NCBI RefSeq assembly: GCF_030272615.1
Contig: NW_026729155.1
Span: 1 to 64,000 of the forward strand
Reading direction: 5' to 3'
DNA length: 64,000 bases
Origin: Cryptomeria japonica
Lineage: Eukaryota > Streptophyta > Pinopsida > Cupressales > Cupressaceae
Shown here: positions 47,036-59,510 of the stretch, piece by piece
Layout: each line of letters opens with the position of its first letter
Position numbering within the stretch: position 1 is the first letter of the stretch
Translations under genes and position numbers: made by a program
Notes under the pieces: generated by a model
Told to the model about the DNA's origin: nothing
Database searches by the model: none
The model's input: the letters and a program-made list of their open reading frames with translations, nothing else

Positions 47036-49538
47036 TTATCTAGGCAGAGATAGCACCGAAGATGGAGTATAGGAGAGGTCCCTGTTGTCATTAATTGAGG
47101 CATGCAACTACTGGTTGGATGCAATTGTGAAACCTATAATATCATCCAACGTGTCTATTAAGCCGTCCAACGCCTTCACCACAGTCAACATCGCTGGCCG
47201 CCTCGTAAAATCATCCTAGACACACCACATTGCCACTTTTATCAATTTGACTGCTTGTTCTCTTATGCTCATTTCGTCATCTTCATGTCCATCATAGACC
47301 AAATATGATAACCTCCCTTCCTCTACTTTAACTTGCAACTGTGAAAATAAGCCGTTCTCTGAAAGCTCTCTGCTTCTTTTCCAGCTAAAAATTTCAACTA
47401 CCATAACACCAAAGCTAAATACACATGCCTTCTTCGTGAAATGTATACCCTGGTGTCCCTCTCAGCAAGGTTATAACTTCACTTTCCTCTCTCTTAACCA
47501 GCTTTGCCAAGCCAAAATCTGAGACCCTCGCATTGAAATTTTGGTCCAGAAGAATGTTTTGAGGTTTGTTGTCGAAATGTATAATCTTTTCTCAACAATC
47601 CTCATGTAGATAGGCTAATCCTCTTGCAATATTCAGAACTACTTTGTGTCTAGTCTTCCACTCCAGCATATAATGATGCATCTTGTTCGGAAATATCCAT
47701 TTATCTAGAGACCCATTTGGTAAATGCTCGTAGACGAGCATTACATGGGTTTTTTCTGCACAGAAATCTTTCAGTCTTACCAAATTAAAATGATCAACCT
47801 TAACTAGAGTTTCAACTTCTGCCCAGAACTCCTTTTTCCCTTGTCCCGTTTTGTCAAGGATCTTCACTGCCATCCTTGAGCTGTCCGACAAAACACCTTC
47901 ATAAACTGAACCAAATCCCCCTCTTCCCAACTTTACACTGAAATTATTTGTAGCAATCTGTAATTCTTGGAACGAGTAATGCAGAGGTAATCTTGTCAGC
48001 AGATCAATGCGATCATCCTCATGTTTTTCCTTTTCTTGTTTGACCTTTTGATACTTCCTTATGCATGAACATAATAACAGAAACAAGAGAAGTACTCCAC
48101 CAATAGCAGAAATAGTTGTAACTAAAACCAAATGCTTATTCTGCTCAGGCATTAAGTGAATTTTAATATAAGCAGTAGAACTATAAAACTCATCACTTTG
48201 ATTATTCATTTGATGAGAAAAGACATTGGACTCCAGATAACAAAGATCTCTGGAAAAATTGGCACCATACCTGAAAAACGCATCTTTGCAAGAGCAATTT
48301 AGAAGGCAAAGATTTTGACAGAAATATCAGGAGACCAACTGTGGGATCGACCCATTACTGTTTGGGTAAGTGAAATAAGAAACATACTCCAGCTCCTAAA
48401 GGTGACCACCACTAGCGTTGTAATTGTTTATGAAAGTATCCGAGCGTACAACAGGTCTGTCGGTAAGGCAACCTAAATTGGGCTTTGTGGCGTCAACCTG
48501 ATAAAAAACATTGCCCTCTTTTGGACAGCTACACTGCCCACCTGTGCAAACACCATAGCTTCCACATGGCGTTGGATACTCGCACAAAGTGAGCTCACCA
48601 GTAAAGCTTGTTACATAGTCAATCACATATCTTGCTGTCCCTTTTAGAAATAAATAAAACTACAGATGTTCATCTGAATCAATCTTACAATAGAGGGAAT
48701 ATTAGGGTACACTCAAATTGATAGATGGCAATCCTCCTTCATGATAGAAATGGAGGTATTGATTGTCAAACTGCATATAAAAAAACTTCCCACGTTGAGG
48801 TCGATAAGGATACCTATAATATATTTGAGAGGGTCTCATGACTGTAAACATAGAAAAGCTGTCTACAGACAAGGAACAACATAAAATACCTTGGCTTGTA
48901 TTAGTAGGACAAGTGTTTGCTATAAGCTTCTGCCCCACCTTGAACTTCTGCAATAATAGGATTGTATCTGTGGGATGATCAGAAGACTGCCATATGATAC
49001 CGTTGGAGGTGTTATAGAGAACAAGGTTTCCTGATTCATTTATCACCATCCCTTCAAAATCTTGGGTAGAAGTATTTTTAGACCAGACGACACTGCCATC
49101 TGAGTCCATTAACAAAAGTTCTCTAGTGGAGGTAAGTATAAGGGTTGCGTTTTCCTGCACCATGTGGTCTCTGTTTGAGCTCCAAACCATTTGCAAATCT
49201 TTCAGGTTACCGTTACTGTCATAGATAACAAAGAAAGTTGCAAATGGGTAGCATGTCTCACAAGGACTCCCATAGCAAAAGAATCTGCATCCAAAGTGCA
49301 GATACATATCACTATATGAGATGTTGCTGATCAGAAGAATCGACCTGACGATTGCATCGAGGTCTTTGGATTGTGTGAAGAAATATAAAGACTTGAAATT
49401 GCTGATCAATATGGTACCTCCGTATGCATTTGAGGAAGTAAGAGAAAAGCTCTTTGCAAATAGTGAGCACAATGTAAGGAAGACACTAAGAATTGAATAA
49501 ATAGAAGAAAACAACGAAAAATAGTATGTTGTTATCAT
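47036..49538 (-). pseudogene. B-lectin (G-type) receptor-like kinase pseudogene, SD2-type
   Basis: Intronless frame from ATG 49538 to TAA 47036, about 835 codons, normal for this family of membrane receptors that sense extracellular ligands. Domains in order: signal peptide; B-lectin domain (QMVWSSNRD, GNLVLYN, WQSSDHPTDTIL); EGF-like CEYPTPCGSYGVC; PAN-like NCSCKDAFFRYG; transmembrane segment (VLLLFLLLCSCI); kinase with [31 protein letters not shown] (HRD reads HFD) and DFGLAK. Defects: stops at 48702, about 48657, 48396, about 48310, 47592 and about 47218, plus a deletion of about 41 bases after GTPGY (about 47455) that removes the APE segment and shifts frame. The last part ([30 protein letters not shown]) is in the shifted frame. 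Dead gene. Confidence 0.9.
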
Positions 49539-49559
49539 TTTCCAAACTAAAAGTTGTGT

Positions 49560-50643
49560 GGAAGGGATTGAGCGCAGGGGAAAAATATTTTGGAATGAGA
49601 GACAACTTGAAAATACAGAACTTTCATTGCGGGGAATAGAGAAGACACAACGCTAGCACTATTCAAACTCTGAATCTCAATGGTGTGGTGTCACTACCAC
49701 CGGCGAGAGGAAAATATTTTAGTCAAAGTCCCAATAGTTAGTGATTTCCAATTCCATTAATAATCTTCATTATGCTAGAGTTGAAGGGAATACATCATAA
49801 GTGAAGCATATGTGATACGAAGAAAATAAAACATTATTGTATTTATTACACTGTAGTACTTACATTTGTATATTGCTATATATTTTGGGTCTTCAATCTA
49901 TTAAATAAAATAAATACATTATATACAAAATCAAATAAATTAATTTTTAAATATTTAGTTTATATAGTAGAGTTGGGATTTCAAAATTGAAATAAAATCA
50001 AAGTAACGATTAAATAGGAGTAGATATGGAGTTTAGCTCTATGAATGATTAGAGAGTGTCCTATCCTCATCACCTTTTTGGGTTTGTTTGTGCCTATTCT
50101 TTATCTTTGAGGCCATGAAAAGCCCTTTCTGGGTCCTACCATGGGATGACCAGCCTATTTTGACTTTGATTTGGTCCTAATTAAACTAGGACCAAGGCGT
50201 GGAATGCCTAGTTTAGACAATGGCACCCCAAAATTTCATGGCCCCACTTAATCAGAGGCCCCAATTTGAAATGGGGTCGAGGCTTTGTCTCAATGGTAAG
50301 ATTTGATCCCCATGGCTCCACATGACCATTATAGGTTAGCCTAATTGGTAAACTACCTAGAACCCCCAATATAAAAACCATTTTATCAACCCAATTTCAT
50401 CTAACACTCTAAGAAATCAATTCCTTCCATTCTTGCATTTATGAAGCATTCATAATCAAGCAATTTCAAAAATCTTCAAGGCTGCCTATTCATCATTCAA
50501 CCATTGTGGAGAAAAATTACATCATTCCTATGAAAGTGTGTGTCTATGATTAGAGTTTTTCCATATTCATGCCATTTCATACAACATATCTAACTACATG
50601 CAAACAGAAAAGCATCATCATTAACAATTATAGATCAGAGGTA
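49560..50643 (+). other. LTR-like sequence hosting Copia B
   Basis: No gene. From about 50044 the sequence has LTR character: a TATA-like CAATATAAAAACC at about 50368 and a following non-coding leader. It continues after the Copia B insertion as 57926-57998, ending TTCCCAACA. It may be an older solo LTR split by Copia B; no second copy is available to test this. Confidence 0.35.
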
Positions 50644-50648
50644 TATCT
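50644..50648. repeat. Target-site duplication of Copia B, left copy (TATCT)
   Basis: TATCT precedes the LTR start TGTTGG at 50649 and is identical to 57921-57925. Confidence 0.9.
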
Positions 50649-51992
50649 TGTTGGATATTGTTGCTACTAGGATAGGTTGTTGTCATTGATGTCAACATAT
50701 TCCTGTGTTTTTGTGTTCTAGTGATTGTAGAGAGTTGATCTGGTTGGTTTATCTGTTTGATATGTTGAATCAACTAGAGATACTTGTTTTAGTGTTGGTT
50801 TCATGATGGTATGTGGTGATTTGATCGACTTATGGATTCGAGTGTGAGGATTGGTTTTTCAATATTTAGTGTTGCAGTGTTCTGGTATTTGATCTATTGT
50901 GCTTTGGAATGATTATATCTTGAGTTGTGGATTTGGGAGAGTGTTTGGGATGTTCATGTGTATCTTCAATTCAGATGGTTCATGATTTGGTTCTCTGCAA
51001 GTTATCTTTCTAGTCCCAGTTGATGTTGTTGAAGTATTCTTGAGTATTAGTGTGTTGATCGATGAAGATTTGATTAAGTGGTGTTGGTTCACCTATTGTG
51101 GATCTCTCTAATGTGCTTGTTGGTGTTTCCTAATCATTTCCTATTTGTTTTCATGGTCTGCACTGATCATTACGCACATTATTGAGGATCTTATGGGTCT
51201 GGTGATGTTTTCCATGGTATGTAACATTTTTGGTGGTGTAGCATGTTGTGGATGATCTTGGCAAGATTTTTGATGGCGTTGCATGTTTTAGGATTTGATT
51301 TGGGTCCACGCTATGTCATATTGGCATTTTACTAGTCCAGTAGTCGATTTATGTATCATGTGATGTAATTTTGTAATTAGGTCTTGAGGGTTCAGCTGAC
51401 CTTGTAGTCAAGGTTGATGATTAGTATAAATGGGTGTTATACTCATGTAATTTGGAGATTAGTGGTGGATAGGTGTTGTGTCTGCATTGTTAGAGAGCAG
51501 TGTATGTGCGAACAAGAGAATTCATCTTTTGATGTGAAGTGCTGAGCAGAGAGTGTTTGAGAGCAAAAAAGTGTGCTTAACTAGAACTGTCATTAAATAT
51601 TTGGCAATGTTATTCTTTCAATTCATATAAACCAGATTGTTGTCCAAATGTTATTGTAAGGTAGTAAACCTTCCCTAAGGGTTCTATCCTTTCGCGTTAT
51701 CATATTTTGAGCAGTGAGCTCTAGGAAGTGTGTTTGAATGCATGTGCATTTCCCATCATAATATTTACACATACTACTACAAAATTTCATCTTATTATGG
51801 GTAGGTTCCCACCGTGGTTTTTCCCTACTTGAGTTTTCCATGTCAAAATCTTGGTGTTATGTGTGTTGTTGTTATTGTATCTATCCTTGTTATTACTGCA
51901 ATTGATTAGATCTAAACGTATTTTTAAATTATTTAATCCAATGAAAACTGATTCACCCCCCTCTTAGTTCTCCTTCATTGTCATTGCCAACA
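50649..51992 (+). repeat. 5' LTR of Copia B
   Basis: TGTTGGATAT to GCCAACA. TATA-like GTATAAATGG at 51424-51433; the R-U5 side contains TTTTCCATGTCAAAATCTTGG. The 3' LTR has TATAGA at the TATA position. Confidence 0.95.
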
Positions 51993-51994
51993 AT

Positions 51995-52007
51995 TGGTAT
52001 CAAAGCT
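51995..52007 (+). other. Primer binding site of Copia B
   Basis: TGGTATCAAAGCT, one change from the plant initiator tRNA-Met complement TGGTATCAGAGCT, two bases after the LTR. Confidence 0.85.
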
Positions 52008-52048
52008 AGATCCTCCAGAAGAAGCTTGACCGCTTGAGGAGATATGTT

Positions 52049-53040
52049 ATGGCAACCTATGTTTTCAAGGAAGAGAGTCTAAAATTTGATGGAAGCAATT
52101 ACACTATGTGGAAGGACCAGATGGTGTGTCATTTGAAGTGCCTTTGAGATGACTATTGGGATATTGCAAAGAATACCTCTAATGTTCCTCAAAATGGTTT
52201 GGTTACTGCAAGTGAGATCAAGGATGTTGAACATAACATAAGAGCTAAAGAAGCATTACTCAGTGTCCTAATCGATTTAGAGATGACCAATATGATGGGA
52301 TTGTAGACTTCACATGAGATTTGGGAAAAGTTAGAGACATTGTATGAAGGAGATAAACATGTGAAACTTGCTAAATTATAGAGTTTGAAAGGAAAGTATG
52401 AGATGCCAAAGATGGGAGAAGATGAGAACATATCATCCTTTATGTCTAAAGTGAATGAACTTGTCATGAACATCAGATGTACCGATGCAACTCTTGAAGA
52501 AGATGAGATTGTTGCGAAAGTGTTGAGATCTTTGCCTCCTGCTTACAAATCTAACTTTGTTGCTACTAATGAGATCCGGACTGTGAGCACTATGACAAGA
52601 GACATGCTGGTTGGTAAGCTTGTTGCATTTGAGTTGAGTGAATTTGGAGAATCACATGGTAAATCTGAGACTAAATTTAAAGCCTCTATATCCGAGAAGC
52701 AAAAGTATCATCGAGGAGAGAGTTCATATAGGGTTTTTAGATATGAAAGAGAAATGAGAGAGATGGAAGAACAGGAAAGAGAGTTGGGTGAGCTTGAAAC
52801 ACTTATTGCTTGGAGATTGCCTAAGGGAGCTGATAAGTATGATGGGAAGTTTCTATTGAAATGTTTTTCTTGTAATAAGAGGAAATTTTGCTTCTAGGTG
52901 TCCTGAAAGAATGTCAAAGTATGATAGGCATGATAAATTTGATAAGCATGATGGATATGACAAGCAAGATAAATATCATAAGCCCTATAAGCCTAACTAG
53001 AAGTTCAAATATCAGAAGAAGTGTTATTATGTTGTTGATG
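52049..53040 (+). pseudogene. Copia B gag
   Basis: Starts MATYVFKEESLKFDGSNYTM at ATG 52049, the canonical Copia gag start with the F-D-G-x-N-Y-x-x-W box. It continues through HEIWEKLETLYEG, MGEDENISSFMSKVNELV, LRSLPPAYKSNF and METEKER-like acidic residues to the zinc knuckle CFSCNK. A small deletion shifts the frame so that the second half (FASRCPERM) is read in another frame; the histidine is lost. Stops occur at about 52147, 52304 and 52379, the last two at expected glutamine codons. Confidence 0.85.
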
Positions 53041-54740
53041 AAGGTCTAACAAATGAAGAGTTTGAGAATGGGAATTCAAAAGATTAATTTTTATTTATTG
53101 CTATCTAAGGAAGATAATCTGGTACCAGTGAATTCTACAAGCTGTATTGTTGAGGAGAAAACTTTGGTTACTAAGATTGAAGAGAAATATGAATGGGTTA
53201 TTGATAGCAGTTGTTTGCATCATTTAATAGGTGATTAAAGTAAATTTCTAAATATGGAGAGGTATGATGGTGGAATATTAATATTTGGAGATGATAAAGC
53301 CTGTGTATTTCATGGTAGAGTTGTTATTTCTTTTAATGGTAAGTATAATACTGATGATGTCTTATATTTTTAAGGTTTGAAGCATAATCTTTTGAGTGTT
53401 GGCCAGATGGTTGATAAGGGATATGATTTGAAATTCAAGAATGGTAAATGCAAGATTTTGAATGCCTCTAGAATAGAGATTGCATGAGGAACTAAGACTA
53501 AAGGTGATTTCTTTCATTTGAATGTTGGTGGGAAAAGTTGTTTGATTTCTCAAATACATGAAAGCTAGTTATGGCGTAGGAGAATGTGTCATGTTAATTT
53601 TGACTGCATGATAAGGATATGTTATACTCAAGTTGTTAGAGATTTGCCTAAGATTGTGAAACCTTCTAATCCGGTATGTAAAGAATGCCAATTCGGAAAG
53701 AAAACAAGAATTTCATTCAAAAGTAAGTTATATACATCTAATGGAGTATTGGATTTTGTGCATACTGATTTGTGTGGTCCTACAAGAGTGAGAAGCATGC
53801 ACGGTGATAGGTATTTCATGTTATTGATTGATGACTACTCTAGAATGATGTGGGTTACCTTTCTAAGGGTGAAATCAGAAGCACTGGAGAAATTCAAGAT
53901 ATTCAAAGCTAAGGTGGAGACAGAGATAGGATTGAAGCTAAAATATCTAAGATTTAATAGGGGAGGAGAATTCAGATCCAATGAGTTTGATCCATTTTGT
54001 GATAATAATGGAATTAGAAGACAATTATCTTCTCCTAGAACCCCTCAGCAGAATGGAGTTGTTGAAAGGAAGAACAAAACTATTTTGGATGCTGCTAGGA
54101 CTATGTTGATTGAAGTAAATGTACTATAGAACTTTTTGGGAGAAGTTGTTAGCACTATTGTATACACATTCAACTAGGTGCATATAAAAAGTGATTCTAG
54201 TAAGACTCCTAATGAGTTATGGTTTGGTCATGTTCCTACGGTTAGATATTTCTGAATTTTTGGAAGCAAATTTTATATCAAAAGAGATGAGGATATATGA
54301 AAGTTTGATGAAGGAATCTTCTTGGGTTATTATACTAAGAGCAAGGCCTACTGGTGTTACAATAAGAGGTTGAGAAAGATTGTGGAAAGTGCAAATGTGA
54401 AGGTTGATGAATGCCATGAGAAATAGATCAGAACATACGGATATGAGTTTGATAATTAGGATGTTATTTCAAAGCAACTACCTATTGATACCCTAAAGAA
54501 GAATGATCTGGTAGAGAGAGTTAATCCAAATATTGTTGTTGGCGATGAAGAAGTTTAAGAAATTGAGAATCAGAACAATCAGAAGACTATGAGGTATGTG
54601 ATATTAAGTCATTCTGAAAATTAGACTATTGGTGATAAAAAATAAGGGTGTGATGACTAGGAGAAAGATTGTTGCCGAAGAGATATGTTTGATTTCCAAG
54701 ATAGAACCTAAAGATGTTTTTGAAGATTGTAAAGATGAGA
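53041..54740 (+). pseudogene. Copia B protease and integrase
   Basis: The protease block reads EWVIDSSCLHHLIGD (D-S-S in place of D-S-G), followed by LKHNLLSVGQMVDKGYDL. The pre-integrase block is WRRRMCHVNFDCM, CKECQFGKKTR. The integrase catalytic blocks are FVHTDLCGPTR (first Asp kept), LRFNRGGEF (second Asp changed to Asn) and QQNGVVERKNKTI (Glu kept). The tail has ELWFGHVPTVRYF and IFLGYYTKSKAYW. Stops at about 53236, 53374, 53485 and 54127 onward. The Asp-to-Asn change alone would disable strand transfer. Confidence 0.85.
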
Positions 54741-56250
54741 ATTGGATAAAATCTATGGAAGAAGAGTTGAATTAGATTGAGAAAAATAATACATGGGAAC
54801 TTTTTTCGAGACCCAAAGAAAAGAATGTGATTGGCAATAAATGGTTGATCTAGAATGAATTGAATGAAGCTGGTGAAGTGGTTAGAAACAAAACAAAACT
54901 AGTATGTAAAGGATATTCATAGATGGAAATAATTGATTATGAGGAGAATTTTTGTTTGGTAGCTAGAATTGAAGCCGTTACATTATTTCTTGCTTATGCT
55001 ACTTATAAAAATTTTAAGGTATATAAGATGGATATGAAGTTCGGCCTTTTTTAATGGTGATTTGGAAGAGGAAGTCTATATTGAGAAACCTAGTGGATTT
55101 TTATTATCAAATGATATGAAATGAAGGAGACATGGTATGGAGATTGAACAAGGCACTGTATGGACTTAAGCAAGCCCCTAGAGCTTGGTATGATAGATTA
55201 GACATGTATTTAATGAAGTTGGGATTTTATAAAGGTACTGCTGATAGTAATTTATACTTCAAGGTTGATAATGATAACATATTGATTATTGAATTTTTTG
55301 TTGATGACAATATTTTTGGAGGAGATGATGATTTGAGTATGAAATTTGCTGATGATATGCAAAAAGAGTTTAAGATGTCTGTGATGGGTGAGATGAAATT
55401 CTTCCTAGGATTGTAGATTAGAAAGACTGATAAAGGCATTTTCATTTCTCAATCTAAGTATGTGAAGAAATTATTAAATAAGTTTCTGTTAGCTGATTCC
55501 AAACCTGTTGAAACTCCTATGGTGACTTGATGCAAGTTGTCTAAGAATGATGAATCTCTAAAATTTAATCAGACCTTGCATAGATCTATAGTTGGTGGAC
55601 TGATATACTTGACTCAGACTAGACTAGATGTTTTGCATGTTGCTTGTCTTTGTGCAATATTTCAAGTTGATTCTAAAGAAAGTCATGTTACTATTGTGAA
55701 GAGGAATTTCAGATACTTGAAGGGCATAGATGACTATGGTTTGTGGTATCTGAAGAATGATGTTTTCATATTATGTTCTTATACTGATGTTGATTGGGCA
55801 ACTGATGTTGATGACTAGAAGAGAACTACCAATGGACTATTCTTCTTGTGAAAGAATTTGGTTTCTTGGGCAAGTAAGAAGCAAGATGCTATTTCTTTAT
55901 CTACTACAAAAGCTAAATACATTGTTGTTGCTAGCAATTGTACTTAGATAGTTTGAATGAAGCAGATGTTGGAGGATATTAGAGTTATTTATGATGAGCC
56001 TACTATTATATACTATGATAATTCAATTACTATTAATATTTCCAAGAATCCAGTACTGCATTCTAAAACAAAGCATATATCAATCAAGTATCATTTCTTG
56101 AGGAAGAAATTCAGTGAGGAAGAAGTCAAATTAGAGTATGTATCCACAAAGGATTAGACTGTAGATACTTTTACTAAGCCTTTACCTGCAGATACATTTG
56201 TATATCTAAGAGATAAGTTAGGGGTATCTACCCCTCTTGATAAGAACTAG
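54741..56250 (+). pseudogene. Copia B reverse transcriptase and RNase H
   Basis: The RT start WIKSMEEELN*IEKNNTWEL is followed by KLVCKGYS*MEIIDYEENF and a frameshift near 55040. The largest open frame then has LNKALYGLKQAPRAWYDRLD, the active site EFFVDDNIFGGDD (FVDD, usual YVDD) and MKFFLGL*IRKTDKG. RNase H blocks are YTDVDWATDVDD*KRTTNG, LVSWASKKQDAISLS, NISKNPVLHSKTKHISIKYH and VKLEYVSTKD*TVDTFTKPLP. TAG sits at the glutamine of GYSQ, LGLQI, CTQ and KDQT; TGA at a tryptophan (IV*MKQ). RT catalytic aspartates survive, but the frame is broken. Confidence 0.85.
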
Positions 56251-56564
56251 ATGCATTGAGATACATCAATTTGGTGGACTTTGTAGTCTTATCTTCTTAT
56301 CTAGATTGATGATTGGGTGTTGCTACTTAGCTGAAGTAGTCAGTGTATGAGTTTCAGATTTATGAGTTTGTTCTAAGGGGGAGAGACTAATAATCTGTAT
56401 GTGTATTTGGAACTATTGTCAAAGGGGGAGAGAAGCATGTAAAAAACAATCTTATCTTGGAAGATTTGTGTGCATGATCCTAGGAAGAGATTGTTGGGGA
56501 TTTATAGCATTGATTCCTTTCTTTGCATTGATTATTTTCCACATCCATATGTTACCATAAATGC

Positions 56565-56577
56565 CAAAGGGGGAGAT
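56565..56577 (+). other. Polypurine tract of Copia B
   Basis: CAAAGGGGGAGAT directly before the 3' LTR. Two similar AAGGGGGAGAG motifs occur upstream at about 56375 and 56420. Confidence 0.85.
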
Positions 56578-57920
56578 TGTTGGATATCAATCCTATTAGG
56601 GTATGTTGTTGTCATTGATGTCAAGATATTCCTATGTTTTGGTGTTCCGATGATTGCAGAGAGTTGATCTAGTTGGTTTATTTGTTTGATATGATGAATC
56701 AACAAAAGATACTTGTTTCAGTGTTGGTTTCATGATGGTATGTGGTGATTTGATCAAGTTATAGATTCCAATATTAGGATTAGTTTTTCAGTGTTCAGTG
56801 TTGTAGTGTTCTGGTATTTTATCCACTGTGCTTCAGAATGATTATATCTTGAGTTACGGATTTGGGAGATTTTTTGGGATGTTCATGTGTATCTTCAATT
56901 GAGATGGTTCATGATTTAGTTCTTCAAAAGTTATCTTTCTAGTCCTGGTTGTTGTTGTTGAAGTGTTCTTGGGTATTAGCATGTTGATCGATGAAGATTT
57001 GATTAAGTGGTGTTGGTGCAGCTATTGTGGATGGGTCTAATATTCTTGTTGGTGTCTCCTAATCACGTCCTATATGTTTTGATGGTCCATATTGATCATT
57101 GTGTGTGTTATTGAGGATCTTATGGGTCTGGTGATGTTCCTCATGTTATGCGATATTTTTGGTGGTGTAGCATGTTGTAGATGATCTTGGTGAGATTTCT
57201 AGTGGCGTTACATGTTTGAGGGTTTGATTTGGGTCCATGATATATCGTCTTGGAATTGTATTGGTCTGGTTGTTGATTTATGTATTGTGTGATGTGATTT
57301 TGTAATTAGGTCTTGAGGGTTGAGTTGACCTTGTAGTCAAGGTTGATGATTTGTATAGATGGGTGTTATATTTACGTAATTTGGAGATCGATTGTGGATA
57401 GTTTTGTGTCTACGTTGTTAGAGAGTATTGTATATATGAAAAAGTGAATTCATCTTTTGGTGTGAAGTGTTGAGCATAGAGTGTTGCAGAGTAGACAAAT
57501 GTGCTTAACCAAAACTTTCATTAGGTATTTGGAGATGGTATTCTTTTAGTTCATATAAACTGGATTATTGTTTGAATGTTATTGTAAGTTAGTGAACCTT
57601 CTCTAAGGGTTGTAGCCTTTAGGGCTATAATATTCTGAGTAGTGAGCTCTAGACAGTGTGCCTGGATGCATGTGCATTCCCCATTGTAATATTTACACAT
57701 ACTAGTACAGAGTATCATCTTATTGTGGGTAGGTTGCCACTGTGATTTTTTCCTTAACCGGGTTTTCCACATCAAAATCTTGGTGTTATGTGTGTTGTTA
57801 TTGTGTTTATCCCTGTCCTTACTGTAGTTGATCAAATCTGAAAGTGTTCTTAAATTGTTTAATCCGATGAAAATTGATTCACCCTTCATTCTTAGTTTTG
57901 CTTCATTGTCATTGCCAATA
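56578..57920 (+). repeat. 3' LTR of Copia B
   Basis: TGTTGGATAT to GCCAATA, aligned over its full length with 50649-51992. Confidence 0.95.
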
Positions 57921-57925
57921 TATCT
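57921..57925. repeat. Target-site duplication of Copia B, right copy (TATCT)
   Basis: Identical to 50644-50648. Confidence 0.9.
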
Positions 57926-58018
57926 CTCCTGTGAATTTATTCATTCAAGGTTAATTCCTAAACTAGGGTTTGACTTAGGAAAACCCCTATTCCCAACAAT
58001 TTCCCCCTTATTTTTGTC

Positions 58019-58357
58019 TATATGTATGTATGTATGTACATGTACATGTACATGTATATGTATATGTATATGTATACATGTGTGTACATGTGTCTATGTG
58101 TGTCTGTGTCTGTGTCTATACATATAGACATATATACATACATATACCTTTTTGTGTGCATAGATATACATATATACACATACACATATGCATACACATA
58201 CACATAAACATAATCATAAACATAAACATACACATACACATACACATACCCATATGCATACGCATACACATACACATACATACACATACCCATATGCATA
58301 CTCATACACATACACATACACATGCACATACACATACACATACACATACATACACAT

Positions 58358-58390
<33 letters not shown>
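58019..58390. repeat. Compound TG/CA/TA microsatellite with strand switch
   Basis: TATG, TGTATA and TGTACA units dominate 58019-58120. After a mixed zone, ACACAT and ACACATACC-type units dominate 58150-58390. Nearly the whole tract alternates purine and pyrimidine. The two halves are rough reverse complements, so the tract could fold back on itself or adopt Z-DNA. Open frames across it (His/Thr or Tyr/Met/Val repeats) are artefacts. Confidence 0.95.
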
Positions 58391-58869
58391 ATATAAATAT
58401 AATATCTAAATAATATGTAGACAATAATTTTAATACCATATATTACTAGGGCATAACATTAGGAACCAAAGGAACAAAATTTAAGAGAGTTTCAAAATTC
58501 TTACAATATGAAAAACCTTTTGGGATAAACTTGTAATGTTCTTTCAAATGTGTTGTCATCATATATCGATACAGTACCATTTATAACTACTTTAGTATTT
58601 AAACCATTTGATTTGGGGACCATCAAATAGAGCTAAACTCTGTAAGGGTGAAAACGTTGAGAAGAGCTCAACAATAAATGTAGGAGATCAACATATATTA
58701 TTAGAGTGTCAAAAGTTAGTGTGAACACATGTGACCTAGCAAGTCAAATAAGCATAAGAGAAATGGAATATGAATGGAAAAAAAATCTAGTTGCATAGAA
58801 AAAGCCTCACCTTTTGACTAAGAAGTATGGTATTTAAATATTAAAATTTAAACTATCTTTTAAACTAGC
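58391..58869. other. No gene recognised
   Basis: AT-rich, featureless apart from short A-runs. Confidence 0.5.
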
Positions 58870-59510
58870 TTTTCACTATAGTCATTTTTTTCAAAATATT
58901 GAATACACCTATCGAGAATTTCCTTCCTTTTTGAAGGTCTAGAAACAAAACTGTCAAATCTGAGATGATATTGGTAAATAATAGTTAACCCCACAAATGG
59001 TTGGCATTTGGAAGAGGTTACGTCTGTCTATGCCAAATAACGATACCTCTCGGTTTTCACTATAGTCATTTTGTTCAAAATTCAACGTATTGACTAGCAT
59101 TGTAATCCTCGACTAAGTCATTCACACGGTACATGGATAGCATTTAGTTTTCTCTTTCGCACCGTGATTGAAGAAGTTGTCTTTAAATTTGATAACTATC
59201 GAGAGTTATTGAAGAAGATCCTTCTTGAAGGTCTAGATTCGTAATTCCCAAATCTGAGATGACATTGGCCAAAAAAACCTGCACAAATCGTCGACATTTT
59301 TAGATTGGAGGAGGTGTTACCCCATATAACGTTTACCCCTCACTTGCCGCTATATTAATTTGGTTCGATATTCAAAGATGCCTTTAATATCCATTATAAT
59401 CCTTGACTAAATCTTTGACACGGTACAGGGACAGCATTTAGTGGTCCTTTAGTCATGTGACTGAAGATGTCGTCTTAAAATCTGATACGTATATAGAATT
59501 CTAGGGTTTT
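58870..59510. repeat. Diverged tandem repeat, period about 287-290 bp
   Basis: ATCGAGA followed by CCTTCTTGAAGGTCTAGA-like and CAAATCTGAGATGA occurs at 58911 and 59198. ACACGGTAC followed by GCATTTAGT occurs at about 59126 and 59416. TCACTATAGTCATTTT occurs at 58872 and 59058, and as a weaker match near 59348. Two full units plus a partial first one with an internal deletion. Confidence 0.7.

Larger units (their letters stand above)
50649..57920 (+). mobile_element. Copia B: complete but inactivated Ty1/Copia element
   Basis: 7,272 bp with LTRs of 1344 and 1343 bp, inverted ends TGTTG...CAACA (right end CAATA), a primer site, the full gag-protease-integrase-RT-RNase H order, and a polypurine tract. 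It is bounded by a perfect 5-bp TATCT duplication. The LTRs differ at roughly one position in ten by eye, so the insertion is old. More than a dozen stops and several frameshifts break the polyprotein. It interrupts an older LTR-like sequence. Confidence 0.95.

Noticed and set aside
58018-58413. Long overlapping open frames encoding His/Thr, Tyr/Met or Cys/Val repeats
   Set aside because: They are translations of a microsatellite, open in several frames at once, with no start context or codon bias.
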